From NCBI GenBank assembly GCA_035388825.1, contig DAOOQQ010000009.1, positions 1 to 64,000 of the forward strand: DNA of 64,000 nucleotides, in the 5' to 3' direction. The notes under the pieces were generated by a model that saw only the letters and a program-made list of their open reading frames with translations, was not told the origin of the DNA and ran no database searches. The stretch comes from MWAR01 sp035388825 (lineage in GTDB: Bacteria; Muiribacteriota; Ozemobacteria; Ozemobacterales; Ozemobacteraceae). Made by a program: the position numbers and the translations under genes. Of this stretch, positions 9,501 to 18,189 are shown piece after piece. How positions within the stretch are numbered: the stretch's first letter is position 1; each line of letters opens with the position of its first letter.

Positions 9501-12500
9501 CGCCGAGTCCCCGGGCGCGCCCGAGACGGTGCCGTCGTTCGCCACGACCCGCACCCGCACCGTTGCCAGGTCGGTGCCGATGTCGGCCGCCGAGTTCCAG
9601 GTCAGGATCTTGCCGGCGCCGGGCGTGAGGTTCGTCGTGACGCCGGTGACGTTGTTCGACAACGTATAATTCGTTCCGCTATCGATCGAATAATAGAACA
9701 GAACCGAACAGGCGTTGTCGTTCCCGTCGGCCAGAGTGTAGGAAACCGTGATGTTGCCCGAGCCGCCCGTGCGCGTCACGGCGCTGACGACGGGAGCCAG
9801 ATTGTTGGACACGGTGAACGAGGTCGACTGGCCGGCCGTTCCGGTGCCGTAGATGTCGCTCGGCACGAGCTTGACGCGGACGTTGCTCTGGTTCCGGTTG
9901 ATGCCGGTCGCCGAGTTCCAGGTGATCGTGCGGCCGCTGCCCGGAACGACATTGGTGAGCGAACCGACCACGTCCGTCGTCGGGGTGTAGTTCAGGCCGC
10001 CGTCGGTCGAGTAGAACACCTCGATCGAGCAGGGGTTGGCGTTCGCATCGGTGAGGGTGTACCCGAGCGTGATGCTTCCCGAACTGCCGCCGACCGTGAT
10101 GCCCGAAACGACGGGCAGGGCGTTGTTGCTGACGCCGAACGAGCCGGTCTCCCCCGGCGTGCCGACGTTGAAGGAATCCGACGCCACGAGCTTGACCCGG
10201 ACGGCGGTCACGTTGCCGGGAATGTCGGCGGCGGAGTTCCAGGTGAGGGAGCGGTTTCCGGGGGTGACACCAGACAGGGTGCCGCTCACGTTCGTCGTCG
10301 GGGTGAACGACAGGCCGCCGTCGATCGAATACTGCACCGAGACCGTGCAGGCATCGCCGTTCGCGTCGGCCAGCGCATACGAGATCGGGATGGGGCCGCT
10401 CGTGCCCGAGACGGTGACGCTGGAAACGGCGGGCAAGGCGTTGTTCGTGACGGTGAAGGCCGCCGTCTGCGTCGCCGTGCCCTCCTCGAGGGCATCCTGC
10501 GGAACAAGCTTCACGATCACGTTGCTCTTCGTCGTGTTCACGTCGGCCAGGGAGTTCCACTGGATCGTCCGACCGGTGCCGGGAAGCACGTTGCTGAGGG
10601 CGCCCGTCACGTTCGTCGTCTGGTAGAACGTGGCGCCGCCGTCGGGGGAGTAATACACGGTGACGTTGCAGGGATCGTTGTTGCCGTCGGTCAGGGTGTA
10701 GACCAGGGCGATGGTGCCCGCGGCTCCGGTGCGGGTGAGGGCCGAGACGACCGGTTTGAAGTTCGAGTTGTTCTGCAGGGCGAACGTCGAAGTGATGCCG
10801 GCCGTGCCGTTGCCCGTCGAGTCGTTGGGGGTGATGCGGACGCGCACGCTCGACTGGTTCGTCGTGACGTCGTTGCCCGAGTCCCAAGTGAGGGTGCGGC
10901 CGGTTCCGGGCAGGACGTTGCTCACCTGGCCGCCGACCTGCGTCGTCGTGGTGTAGCTGAGGCCGCCGTTGATCGAGAAGGCGACCGTCATCGCACAGGG
11001 GTTGTTCTCGGGATCGGCGAGATCGTAGGTGAGGGTGATGGTGCCCGAGGCGCCGGTCGCCACGACATTGGAAACGGTGGGCAGCGTGTTGTTCACGACC
11101 GAGAACTCGGGTGAGCTGAACGGAATGCTGCTGCCCGCCCCGTCGTTCGCCGTCAGGCGCAGCCGGACGGTCTTGTTCGTCTTGAAATCGTTGGCCGACT
11201 GCCAGGTGAAGTTTTTGCCGGTGCCGGGCGTGACGCCCGTCAGCGTGCCGGTCAGATTCGTCGTCGGGAACCAGTTGGAGCCGGCGTCGGTCGAGTATTC
11301 AACACTGATGCTGCACGGATCGCTGTCGGCATCCGTCAGGGTGAAGCTGACGCCGATGTCACCGGTATTTCCCGTTGTGGTGATTGCGGAGATGACAGGC
11401 AGGCGGTTGTTGCGAACCGTGAAGATCGGCGACTGCTCGGGAATACCCGCGCCGCCGGCATCGCTCGGGATGATCTTGATGCGCGTCTGGGCATTGGTGC
11501 CGAGGATGTCGGAGGCCGAGTTCCAGGTGATCGTCCGGCCCGCGCCGGGGGCGATGTTGGTCTGGAGGCCGTTCGACAGGCTGGTGGTCTGGGTGTAGTT
11601 GACGCCGCCGTCGATCGAGTAGAAGAAGGCGATGCTGCATGCGTCGCCGTTCGGATCGGCGAGGTCGTAGCTGACCTGGATATTGCCGGAGTTGCCGGTC
11701 GTGAGGATGCGACTGACATAGGGGATGCCGTCGTTGTTCAACGGGAACGCCGCCGACTGGGCGAGGGTGCCGTAGCCGGTTCCGTCGTGGGCGGAGACCT
11801 TGATGCGCATCTGGGAATAGCTGCCGCTCACGTCAGCCGAAGAGTTCCAGACGATGGTCTGTCCGTTGCCGGGAGAGATCGCGGTCGTCTGGCCGGTCAA
11901 CTGGGTCGTGCGTTTGTAATTCACGCCGTTGTCGAGCGAGTAATACACGGCGATCGAGCAGGGATTGGCGTTGGGATCGGCGAGATCGTAGGAGAGGGTG
12001 ATGTTGCCGCGGCTTCCGGAGGTGGTCAGGTTGCTGACCGTCGGCCGGTTGAGGTTGTCGATGGCGAACGGGGCTGATTCGGCCCCGGTTCCCGCACCGC
12101 CGCGGTCCGTCGGAACGACCTTCACCTTGATGTTTCCGAGACTGCCGTTCATGTCGGGTGGCGAGTTCCAGATGATGGTGCGGGCGGTGCCCGGCAGGAT
12201 GTTCGTCGTCTGGCCGGTGACGTTCGAGGTCAGGGCGTAGAAGGAGCCGCCGCTGGTCGAGTAGTAGACTTCGATCGAGCAGGGATCGTTGTTCGGATCG
12301 GTGAGCGTGTAGGTGAGCGTGATGTCGCCGGTGTTTCCGGATGTCGTCACGGTGGTGATCGTCGGGGGCTGGTTCGAGTTGCTCAGGGCGAACACCTGGG
12401 ACTCGGACGGCGTTCCGCTGCTGATGCCGTCATTGGGCGTCAGGCGGAAGCGGACGTTGGCCTGGTCGGTCGGTACGTCGAGCTGGGAGTTCCAGACGAT

Positions 12501-15500
12501 CGTGCGGGCCGTGCCGGGGGTGATACCCGTTGTCGTGCCGGTCAGGCGGGTCGTCGATGTGTAGGTCGAGCCGCCGTTGATCGAAAAGGCTGCGCCGATC
12601 GAGCAGGGATCGCTTTCCCCGTCGACGAGCGTATAGGTGACGGTGATGTTGCCGTTGGTTCCCGAGGCGACGACGGCGCTGATGACCGGTGCCGTGTTGT
12701 TGTTCACGGCGAAGGCGGCCGATTCGCCGGGGTTGCCCACGCCCGTCGCGTCACGCGGGGTGACTTTGATCTTGACCCCCGTTGCGTTCCCGCTGACATC
12801 GAGGGAGGAGTGCCAGGTGAGGCTCTTGCCGGCGCCCGGAGGAATGTTGGTCAGGGTGCCCGTCAGATTCGTCGTCTGGGCGTAGGTTGTTCCATTGTCG
12901 GTGCTATAATAGACCGAAATCGAGCAGTTGTCCCCATTGGCATCCGACAAGGTGTAGCCGACCGTGATGTCACCGGACGAGCCGGTGGTCGTGACGGCCG
13001 TGACGATCGGTAGATTGTTGTTGTCGACGGAGAACACGGGCGACTGGGCGGCGGTTCCATCCACCTTGCCGTCGTTCGGCTGGATCTTGATGCGGACGGT
13101 GCTCTGGGTGCCGGGAATATCGGCGGCCGAGTTCCAGGTGATCGTGCGGCTGCCGGGGAGGATGCCCGTGGTTGAGCCGATCACGTTGCCCGTCTGGACA
13201 TACGTTGTGCCGCCGTTGGTCGAGTAGAAGACGGCGATGCTGCACGGGTCGTTGTTGCTGTCGGTGAGCTGGTAGGTGATGGCGATATCGCCGACCGTGC
13301 CGGTCGGAGTGATGTTCGTGACGACCGGTGCGGCGTTGTTCTGGATCGAGATCGTCTGAGAAATCCCCGCTGTTCCGGCCCCGGAGGCGTCGGAAGGGGT
13401 GATGCGGAGCTTGACCGACTGGTTGCCCGCGACGTCGAGCGAGGAGTTCCAGACGATCGTGAGATTGCTTTGCGGCTGGATGCCGGTCTGGGTGCCGGTC
13501 AGGCTGGTCGCCGGCGTGAAGGTCGTGCCTCCGTCGGTCGAGTAGGCGACGGCGATCGAGCAGGCGTCGCCGTTCGCGTCAGTGAGGTTATAGGTGATCG
13601 TGATGTTGCCGGACGTGCCGGTCGTCGAGACGATCGAAGCGGCGGGGAGCTGATTGTTCTGGATGCCGAACGCGGGGGATTCGGCTGCGGTGCCTGCGCC
13701 GACCGCATCGATCGGCTCGATGCGCACTTTTACGTTCGCGGCGTTGCGATTCACGTCGGAGGTCGAGTTCCAGGTGACGGTGCGGCCCGAACCCGGGAGG
13801 ATGCCGGTCGTGGAGCCGACGATGTTGCCGGTCTGCAGATACGACGTGCCGTTGTCGGTCGAGTAGTAGACCCTGATGCCGCACGGCTCGTTATTCGAAT
13901 CGGCCAGCGTATAGGAAATCGTGATGGGGCCGGAGGTTCCGCTGGTCGAAACCCCCGAGACGACCGGGAGCTGGTTGTTGTTGACGGTGAACAGACCGGA
14001 CTCGCCGGGGGTGCCGTTCCCCTGGGAATCGCTGGGGACGAGTTTCACCTTGACCGTGGATTTGTTGGTGTTCACATCGCTCGTGGAGCTCCAGGTCAGG
14101 GTTTTGCCTGTGCCGGGAGTGACGCCCGTGAGCGTGCCCGCCACATTCGTCGCCGCGGCGTAGTTCACGCCGCTGTCGATCGAGTAGAACACCGCGACCG
14201 AGCAGGGATCGTTGTTGGGATCGGAAAGGGTGTAGGTGACCGTGATGCTGCCGGAGGTGCCGCTGGTCGTGACGGCGCTGATCGTGGGCAGATTGTTGTT
14301 GGTGACCGAGAAGCCGGCCGAAACGCCGGCGGTGCCTGAAGCGACGCCGTCGCTGGGGGTGATGCGGATCTTCACGTTCGAGCGGTTGCCATTGATGTCG
14401 GCGGCCGAGTTCCAGGTGATCGATTTGCCCGTGCCGGGCTTGATGCCCGTGGTGGTGCCGGTCACATTGGCCGTCGGCAGGAAGGTCGTGCCGTTATCCG
14501 TCGAGTAGGCCACGGCGATCGAGCAGGAGTCGCCGTTCGAATCGGCCAGATCAAAGGTAATCCCGATGTTGCCGACCGTGCCGTTCGCCGCGACGTTGGT
14601 CACGACCGGGGCGACGTTGTTGGAGACGGCGAATGCCTGGGATTCGCCTGGGGAGCCGGTTGCCGAGCCGTCGTTCGGGGCGATCTTGATCTTCACGGTC
14701 GTCGAGTTGCCGGGGACGTCCGTCGTGGAGCTCCACGTCAGGGTCTTGCCGATACCGGGCTGGATGCCTGTCTGTGTGCCGGTGAGGTTGGTGCAGAGCT
14801 GATAGTTCGCGCCGTTGTCCGTCGAGTAGAATGCCTGGATCGAGCACGCATCGCCGTTCGGGTCGGCCAGATCGTAGGTGATCGAGATGCTGCCGCTGGT
14901 GCCGCTGACGGCGACGTTCGTGACCGAGGGAAGACCGTTGTTGTTGACGGCGAAGACTTGGGAAAGGCCCGCCGTGCCGTCGATGGTGCCGTCATTGGGC
15001 ACGAGCCGGACCCGCACGCTCTGCTCGTTACCGGAAATATTCGAGGCCGAATCCCAGGTGATCGATTTGCCGGTGCCGGGCACGATGGCCGTGGTCGAGC
15101 CGGTCAGATTGGCTGTCGCCTGGAAGGTCGAGCCGCCGTCGGTCGAGTAGAAGACACTGATGGAACACGCGTTGTTGTTGATGTCGGAAAGATCGTAGGT
15201 GATCGTGATATTGCCGGCCGCGCCGCTGACCGCCACGTTGACGATCGAGGGCGGCGTGTTGTTGGAAACCGCGAATGCCGCGGATTCCCCGGGGGAACCG
15301 GTTGCCGAGGCGTCGCTTGGAACGATCTTGATCTTCACGGCCGTTGCATTGCCGGGAACGTCGGTGGCAGAATTCCAGGTCAGTTCTTTACCGGTGCCCG
15401 GCGTGATGCCCGTCTGGGTGCCCGTGAGAGCCGTGCAGAGCTGGTAATTCGCCCCGTTGTCGACCGAGAAATACGCCTGGATCGAGCAGGCATCGCCGTT

Positions 15501-17888
15501 CGGGTCGGCCAGATCGTAGGTGATCGTGATATTGCCGCTGGTGCCGCTGACCGCCACATTCGAGACCGAAGGAAGATTGTTGTTGTTCACAGCAAAGACC
15601 TGGGACAGCCCCGCCGTTCCCTCTATGGTGCCGTCGTTGGGGACGAGTCGGAGCTTCACGTTCGTCTGATTGCCGGTGACGTTGGCTGCCGAATTCCAGA
15701 CGAGGGTTTTTCCCGTGCCGGGCAGGAGGGCTGAGGTCGAGCCCGTCAGGCTGGTCGTCTGGGAGAAGGTGGAGCCGCCGTCGGTCGAGTAGAAAACGCC
15801 GATCGAGCAGGGGTTGCTGTTGGCATCGGCCAGATCGTAGGTGATCGTGATGTTGCCGCTGGTGCCGTTGACGGCGACATTCGAAATGACGGGCGCCGCG
15901 TTGTTGGAAACGGCGAATGCCGCGGACTCGCCCGGGGAGCCGGCCGCTGAGCCGTCATTGGGGGCAATCTTGATTTTCACGGCCGTCGCGTTGCCCGGGA
16001 CATCCACCGCCGAGTTCCAGGTCAGGGTCTTGCCGGTGCCCGGTGTGATGCCCGTCTGGGAGCCGGTGAGAGCCGAGCAGAGCTGGTAGTTCGCCCCGTT
16101 GTCGGTCGAGTAGAACGCCTGGATCGAGCAGGCATCGCCATTCGGATCTGCCAGCGTATAGGTGATCGAGATGTTGCCGCTCGAGCCGCTGACCGCGACG
16201 TTCGTGACGGAGGGCAGGTTGTTGTTACTGACCGCGATGACGCTGGAAATGGCCGCCGTACCGGCGATCGTGCCGTCGTTCGGAACCACGCGCAGCCGGA
16301 CGTTCGACTGGTTGCCGCTGATGTCGGCCGCCGAGTTCCAGGTGACGGTTTTTCCCGTGCCGGGCAGAATGCCGGTCGTCGAGCCGGTCAGGCTGGTCGT
16401 CTGCGTGTAGGAGGTGCCGCCGTTCGTCGAGTAGAAAACGCCGATCGAACAGGGGTCGGTCTCGGCATCGGCCAGGTCGAACCTCAGGGTGATGTCGCCG
16501 GATGTCCCGTTCGTGACAAGATTCGAGGCGATGGGCGGGGTGTTCGCGGCACCGCCGGTGTTGTCGACCTCGAACTCGGCGGAGGTGCCAGCCGTGCCCG
16601 TTCCGCCGGCGTCACGCGGGGTGAGCCTCAGCCGGACGGTGCGTTTCTGGCCGGCGAGATCCCCGGTCGACTGCCAGGTCAGGCTGCGCCCCGTTCCCGG
16701 AATGATGCCGGTCGTGGAGCCGATGAGGTGCGTGGTCGGCGTGTAGGTCGTGCCGTCCGACGACCAGGCGACGGTCATATCGATGGGGTCTGTATCCGCA
16801 TCCGTCACGGTATAGGTGATCGTGATATTTCCGCCGGTTCCCGTGGTCTGGACGCTGCTCACGACGGGGCGTTCGTTGCCGGGTTCGGTGCCGAGGCCCA
16901 CCTTCAAGGGCAGGCGGGCGATGCCGAACAGGCCTGTTTGATCCGTGACCTTGATCGTCACCGTCGCGATCACTTCGTCTGCCGGAGCGGTCCAGCGGGC
17001 GACGAACCGGTCGGTACCGGTGGCGAGCTGGCCCTGGGTCGCCGACCACTCGACGGTGAGATTGTCGGGATTCAGATCATCGGGGTCGACGGCTTTCGCC
17101 GTCAGCACCACCTGTTGATTGGGGGAAATCGTGATGTGGGAGCTGACGAGGCTGACGAGCGGTGCCCGCTCGAGCTGGGTCGGGGCGGGAATCGCGACCT
17201 CGATCTGGGGCTGCTGACCGGGGATGAAGGGGGTCGTGAACGAGAAATCCTGGAAACCGGGATTGCCCGACAGCTTCAGCTCCCCGCTGGTCTCGTTGTC
17301 GGGAAGCGGCGGCGTTGTAAATTCACCTTTATAATTCGTGGTGAATTTTTCGCCCCAGAGATACATGGCCGCATTGGGGATGGGGGCTCCGTTGTGATTG
17401 CGAAGAATACCCGAGACGCGAGCCGAGGCAAAGAGCAGTTCGAGCGCGTTTGCCTGGCTCTGGGAGGTGACTTCGTTCAGCGAGACCAGGCCTGATCGCA
17501 CCTTGTATTCGTTGCTGCCCGCGAGCCGCTTCATTCGGGCCACGATGCGGTGATTGCCGAAAGGTACACCTTCGAGCAGGAAGGAGCCGGTCGTTCCCGT
17601 GACCGTGTTGATCTCGGGGTGATCCTCGAGCCAGACCTCGACGCCGCTGACGCTGACATCCGACCGGATGCCGGCGGCCGGAAGCTGGTTCGCGACGATC
17701 GTCTGGGAAGCCGTGATCGTGCCGGAAATCGTGCCCGTCGTGGAGTAGTCTGGCAGCACGACCTGGCCGCCGCCGCCCCCGCCTCCGCACCCGAAGGAAA
17801 GGAGGGTCAGTCCGATGATGCAGAACAGGAGCGGAAAAATCCATCTCCGGAGTCCGGGGTTTGCGGCCAGCGTACGGATGATCGGCAT
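5442..17888 (-). CDS. Giant surface lipoprotein with about 32 Ig/Fn3-like repeats and RCC1-like C-terminus
   Basis: This is a single open frame of about 4148 residues. The N-terminus is a signal with lipobox LLSFGC followed by a Gly run, so it is probably a lipoprotein. Residues about 50-235 hold two carboxypeptidase-regulatory-like domains, and about 235-335 hold an Ig/PKD-like domain. About 32 tandem repeats of roughly 107 residues follow. Each runs PxVSxVxxxGxxGxITxxYxL, then a Cys-Ser-Ile segment, then PGTGKTxTWNS, then an Arg/Lys-rich strand and a GT/AES turn. The last 370 residues are RCC1-like propeller repeats (VWSWGYNGQGQLGHGDT). It is probably a surface fibre or adhesin. I chose ATG 17888, ten bases after AGAGG, over a TTG nine bases upstream. 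The RCC1 part is visibly less GC-rich than the rest. Confidence 0.9.
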   Translation of the reverse strand: MPIIRTLAANPGLRRWIFPLLFCIIGLTLLSFGCGGGGGGGQVVLPDYSTTGTISGTITASQTIVANQLPAAGIRSDVSVSGVEVWLEDHPEINTVTGTTGSFLLEGVPFGNHRIVARMKRLAGSNEYKVRSGLVSLNEVTSQSQANALELLFASARVSGILRNHNGAPIPNAAMYLWGEKFTTNYKGEFTTPPLPDNETSGELKLSGNPGFQDFSFTTPFIPGQQPQIEVAIPAPTQLERAPLVSLVSSHITISPNQQVVLTAKAVDPDDLNPDNLTVEWSATQGQLATGTDRFVARWTAPADEVIATVTIKVTDQTGLFGIARLPLKVGLGTEPGNERPVVSSVQTTGTGGNITITYTVTDADTDPIDMTVAWSSDGTTYTPTTHLIGSTTGIIPGTGRSLTWQSTGDLAGQKRTVRLRLTPRDAGGTGTAGTSAEFEVDNTGGAANTPPIASNLVTNGTSGDITLRFDLADAETDPCSIGVFYSTNGGTSYTQTTSLTGSTTGILPGTGKTVTWNSAADISGNQSNVRLRVVPNDGTIAGTAAISSVIAVSNNNLPSVTNVAVSGSSGNISITYTLADPNGDACSIQAFYSTDNGANYQLCSALTGSQTGITPGTGKTLTWNSAVDVPGNATAVKIKIAPNDGSAAGSPGESAAFAVSNNAAPVISNVAVNGTSGNITITYDLADANSNPCSIGVFYSTDGGSTFSQTTSLTGSTSALLPGTGKTLVWNSAANVTGNQTNVKLRLVPNDGTIEGTAGLSQVFAVNNNNLPSVSNVAVSGTSGNITITYDLADPNGDACSIQAYFSVDNGANYQLCTALTGTQTGITPGTGKELTWNSATDVPGNATAVKIKIVPSDASATGSPGESAAFAVSNNTPPSIVNVAVSGAAGNITITYDLSDINNNACSISVFYSTDGGSTFQATANLTGSTTAIVPGTGKSITWDSASNISGNEQSVRVRLVPNDGTIDGTAGLSQVFAVNNNGLPSVTNVAVSGTSGSISITYDLADPNGDACSIQAFYSTDNGANYQLCTNLTGTQTGIQPGIGKTLTWSSTTDVPGNSTTVKIKIAPNDGSATGSPGESQAFAVSNNVAPVVTNVAANGTVGNIGITFDLADSNGDSCSIAVAYSTDNGTTFLPTANVTGTTTGIKPGTGKSITWNSAADINGNRSNVKIRITPSDGVASGTAGVSAGFSVTNNNLPTISAVTTSGTSGSITVTYTLSDPNNDPCSVAVFYSIDSGVNYAAATNVAGTLTGVTPGTGKTLTWSSTSDVNTNKSTVKVKLVPSDSQGNGTPGESGLFTVNNNQLPVVSGVSTSGTSGPITISYTLADSNNEPCGIRVYYSTDNGTSYLQTGNIVGSTTGILPGSGRTVTWNSTSDVNRNAANVKVRIEPIDAVGAGTAAESPAFGIQNNQLPAASIVSTTGTSGNITITYNLTDANGDACSIAVAYSTDGGTTFTPATSLTGTQTGIQPQSNLTIVWNSSLDVAGNQSVKLRITPSDASGAGTAGISQTISIQNNAAPVVTNITPTGTVGDIAITYQLTDSNNDPCSIAVFYSTNGGTTYVQTGNVIGSTTGILPGSRTITWNSAADIPGTQSTVRIKIQPNDGKVDGTAAQSPVFSVDNNNLPIVTAVTTTGSSGDITVGYTLSDANGDNCSISVYYSTDNGTTYAQTTNLTGTLTNIPPGAGKSLTWHSSLDVSGNATGVKIKVTPRDATGVGNPGESAAFAVNNNTAPVISAVVASGTNGNITVTYTLVDGESDPCSIGAAFSINGGSTYTSTTRLTGTTTGITPGTARTIVWNSQLDVPTDQANVRFRLTPNDGISSGTPSESQVFALSNSNQPPTITTVTTSGNTGDITLTYTLTDPNNDPCSIEVYYSTSGGSFYALTSNVTGQTTNILPGTARTIIWNSPPDMNGSLGNIKVKVVPTDRGGAGTGAESAPFAIDNLNRPTVSNLTTSGSRGNITLSYDLADPNANPCSIAVYYSLDNGVNYKRTTQLTGQTTAISPGNGQTIVWNSSADVSGSYSQMRIKVSAHDGTGYGTLAQSAAFPLNNDGIPYVSRILTTGNSGNIQVSYDLADPNGDACSIAFFYSIDGGVNYTQTTSLSNGLQTNIAPGAGRTITWNSASDILGTNAQTRIKIIPSDAGGAGIPEQSPIFTVRNNRLPVISAITTTGNTGDIGVSFTLTDADSDPCSISVEYSTDAGSNWFPTTNLTGTLTGVTPGTGKNFTWQSANDFKTNKTVRLRLTANDGAGSSIPFSSPEFSVVNNTLPTVSNVVATGASGTITLTYDLADPENNPCAMTVAFSINGGLSYTTTTQVGGQVSNVLPGTGRTLTWDSGNDVTTNQSSVRVRITPNDSTGNGTAGITSTFALQNNSNFKPVVSALTRTGAAGTIALVYTLTDGNNDPCNVTVYYSPDGGATFYQTTNVTGALSNVLPGTGRTIQWNSLADVNTTKSNVIVKLVPQDALEEGTATQTAAFTVTNNALPAVSSVTVSGTSGPIPISYALADANGDACTVSVQYSIDGGLSFTPTTNVSGTLSGVTPGNRSLTWNSAADIPGNVTAVRVKLVASDSFNVGTPGETGSFGVSNNALPVVSGITVGGSSGSITLGYTLTDANANPCSIEVFYSTDGGLNYTPTTDVVGSLTNVVPGSGRTITWNSATGINRNQSNVRVKLVPSDIYGTGTAGQSTSFTVSNNLAPVVSAVTRTGGSGNITVSYTLADGNDNACSVLFYYSIDSGTNYTLSNNVTGVTTNLTPGAGKILTWNSAADIGTDLATVRVRVVANDGTVSGAPGDSAIFSVSNNQAPVVSNLRTTGNAGDITLTYDLSDGNGNPASISVRYSTDNGVTYLPATSLLGQTTSIAPGTNKSVIWNSASNINNNISNVRVRIQANDGVASGPVADSAAFAVNNNGLPVVSDVTTTGTGGDVVIGFKVADPNANFCSIQVYYSTDGGSSYTQTASLTGALSGLTPGVDVKNVTWHSGANVPGASSQVKVKVVPNDGTGNGTAGESALFAVTNNTAPTVSGVGTAVAGSNVTITYTLADAQSNPCSIAVYYSIDGGTSFLRTSNLGGGSGITGLTPGARSIVWNSLADYNGNTGNIRVKVEPNDGLGSGTAGLSNSFALTNNTLPTVANVAIGGTAGAINIGYDLIDAEQNACSIEVHYSLNGGISYTKTTSLTGVSTNIAAGTGKSIIWNSGDDFSGNESNVFIRIVANDGYGNGTAGVQGPFPVNNNVAPVVTGVTTSGSSGNIGLTFTLADANTHPCDLSVDYSIDGGTTWASATGITGTTAGVTPGAGKTLTWNSRLNIPANVANVKARITPRDPYQVGTAGISSAFAISNNRLPVVRSITTTGTSGNVSVQYSLEDLDDNPCNIGVFYSVNGGAFTATSNVTGNVTAVPPGSGINLVWNSAADGVSFSNDVRLRLVPNDGTGAGASAESGVFLVNNVNEPPTVSNVSVTLAAKTATFTYDLADGNNQQCSIAVAFSTDNGATWQPATNLTGVLTNILPGTTRKITWRNYPDITSQSGTVKVRITPNDGIVNGNAGTSPSFAVDNTAPVVSNVKATKRGDNNYDVTYDLSYPSSETGCAIGLYYTTDGGATWLHSASSTGVLPGSNKSLIWSATTDLPGPTYYSVSLELRPLDGTIAGLASRSAPIPVNNADKPVVVITKRDSQDPRGVTNYNNNITIAFTITDPSSTGSFTAFIDYTANNGLSWQPITVAENMVGVSAIGTATWESYRDFAGNSPGSNARIRIRCTDGEQMSDTVYCPASFTLANSHKPDLNQRFIDVDATGYYGTAALSESGQVWVWGSNPSNYYLGDNFSYTQPTQVLHANWQNVTDVACTYAGVLALGSDKTIRCVGYSQYGEFGNGGSGSNYSTPGASPSGLNGVITAISCSYHHTLALHQDGTVRAFGYNAYGQLGDGTTTNRNTPVQVAGLSNVKAIAAGGYTTPGFSLALKNDGTVWSWGYNGQGQLGHGDTTTKYAPVQIQSLSNVKAIAAGANHSLFLLENGKVYYCGHDGAAARGSTPIEVVIGTTPLVDIQKIFAGQMANSQGNSFAIDSQGNVFGWGYNTTYDVLGLNNTTTQATPVRIPGISRIAAVAVGKMSAGWATYVGSSPTGNSGIWTTGYGTSYYMLGNGASGNYIYLCHP
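6566..16871 (-). repeat. Tandem coding repeat array, about 32 units of about 322 bp
   Basis: The array is internal to the giant lipoprotein gene. Units average 322 bases and are diverged over most of the array. Between about 14610 and 16235 they are much more alike in an alternating A-B-A-B-A pattern with a 643-base period. That indicates recent duplication of two-unit blocks near the N-terminal end of the array. Confidence 0.85.
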
Positions 17889-18189
17889 ACTCTTCAAACC
17901 TCTATCATGTCAGAACATGAGGGGGAGCCGACCTGACGGAGACCGTCGGAATCCGGTGTACAAACCAAAAAGGCCGGTTTGCGATGCACTCGCCGGTAGC
18001 TCCATACCCCACGGTAAATACCTATTTTGCCCGTACAGCATAGCATTTCAAAACGGGGATGAGAACCCCCGGTCACAGAAATTTCATGTTTTTGCGAAAT
18101 CTGCCGATACAGGAATACGTGAATGCTGAATATGCCCGAAAAAGGGCCTCCAGAAGCGGGAACATCCAAACCAGTGAGCAGATGCAGCC
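17889..18189. promoter_or_regulatory. Divergent intergenic region (about 300 bases)
   Basis: This region separates the giant lipoprotein gene (minus) from the LysM/barrel gene (plus), so promoters for both should lie here. It is less GC-rich than the genes. It holds several small dyads, including AAACC/GGTTT near 17966-17985 and GCCC-GAAAAA-GGGC at 18134-18147. No promoter matches the consensus well and I recognise no riboswitch. No gene is supported in it. Confidence 0.45.

Noticed and set aside
6566..16871. Regular repeats considered as a CRISPR or satellite array
   Set aside because: Units are about 322 bases, remain in one reading frame and encode a conserved domain; there are no spacer-type uniform repeats.
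17940..18055. c-di-GMP-I riboswitch candidate on the minus strand
   Set aside because: Only isolated core-like words are present. The P1b tetraloop and receptor arrangement and the spacing do not match.
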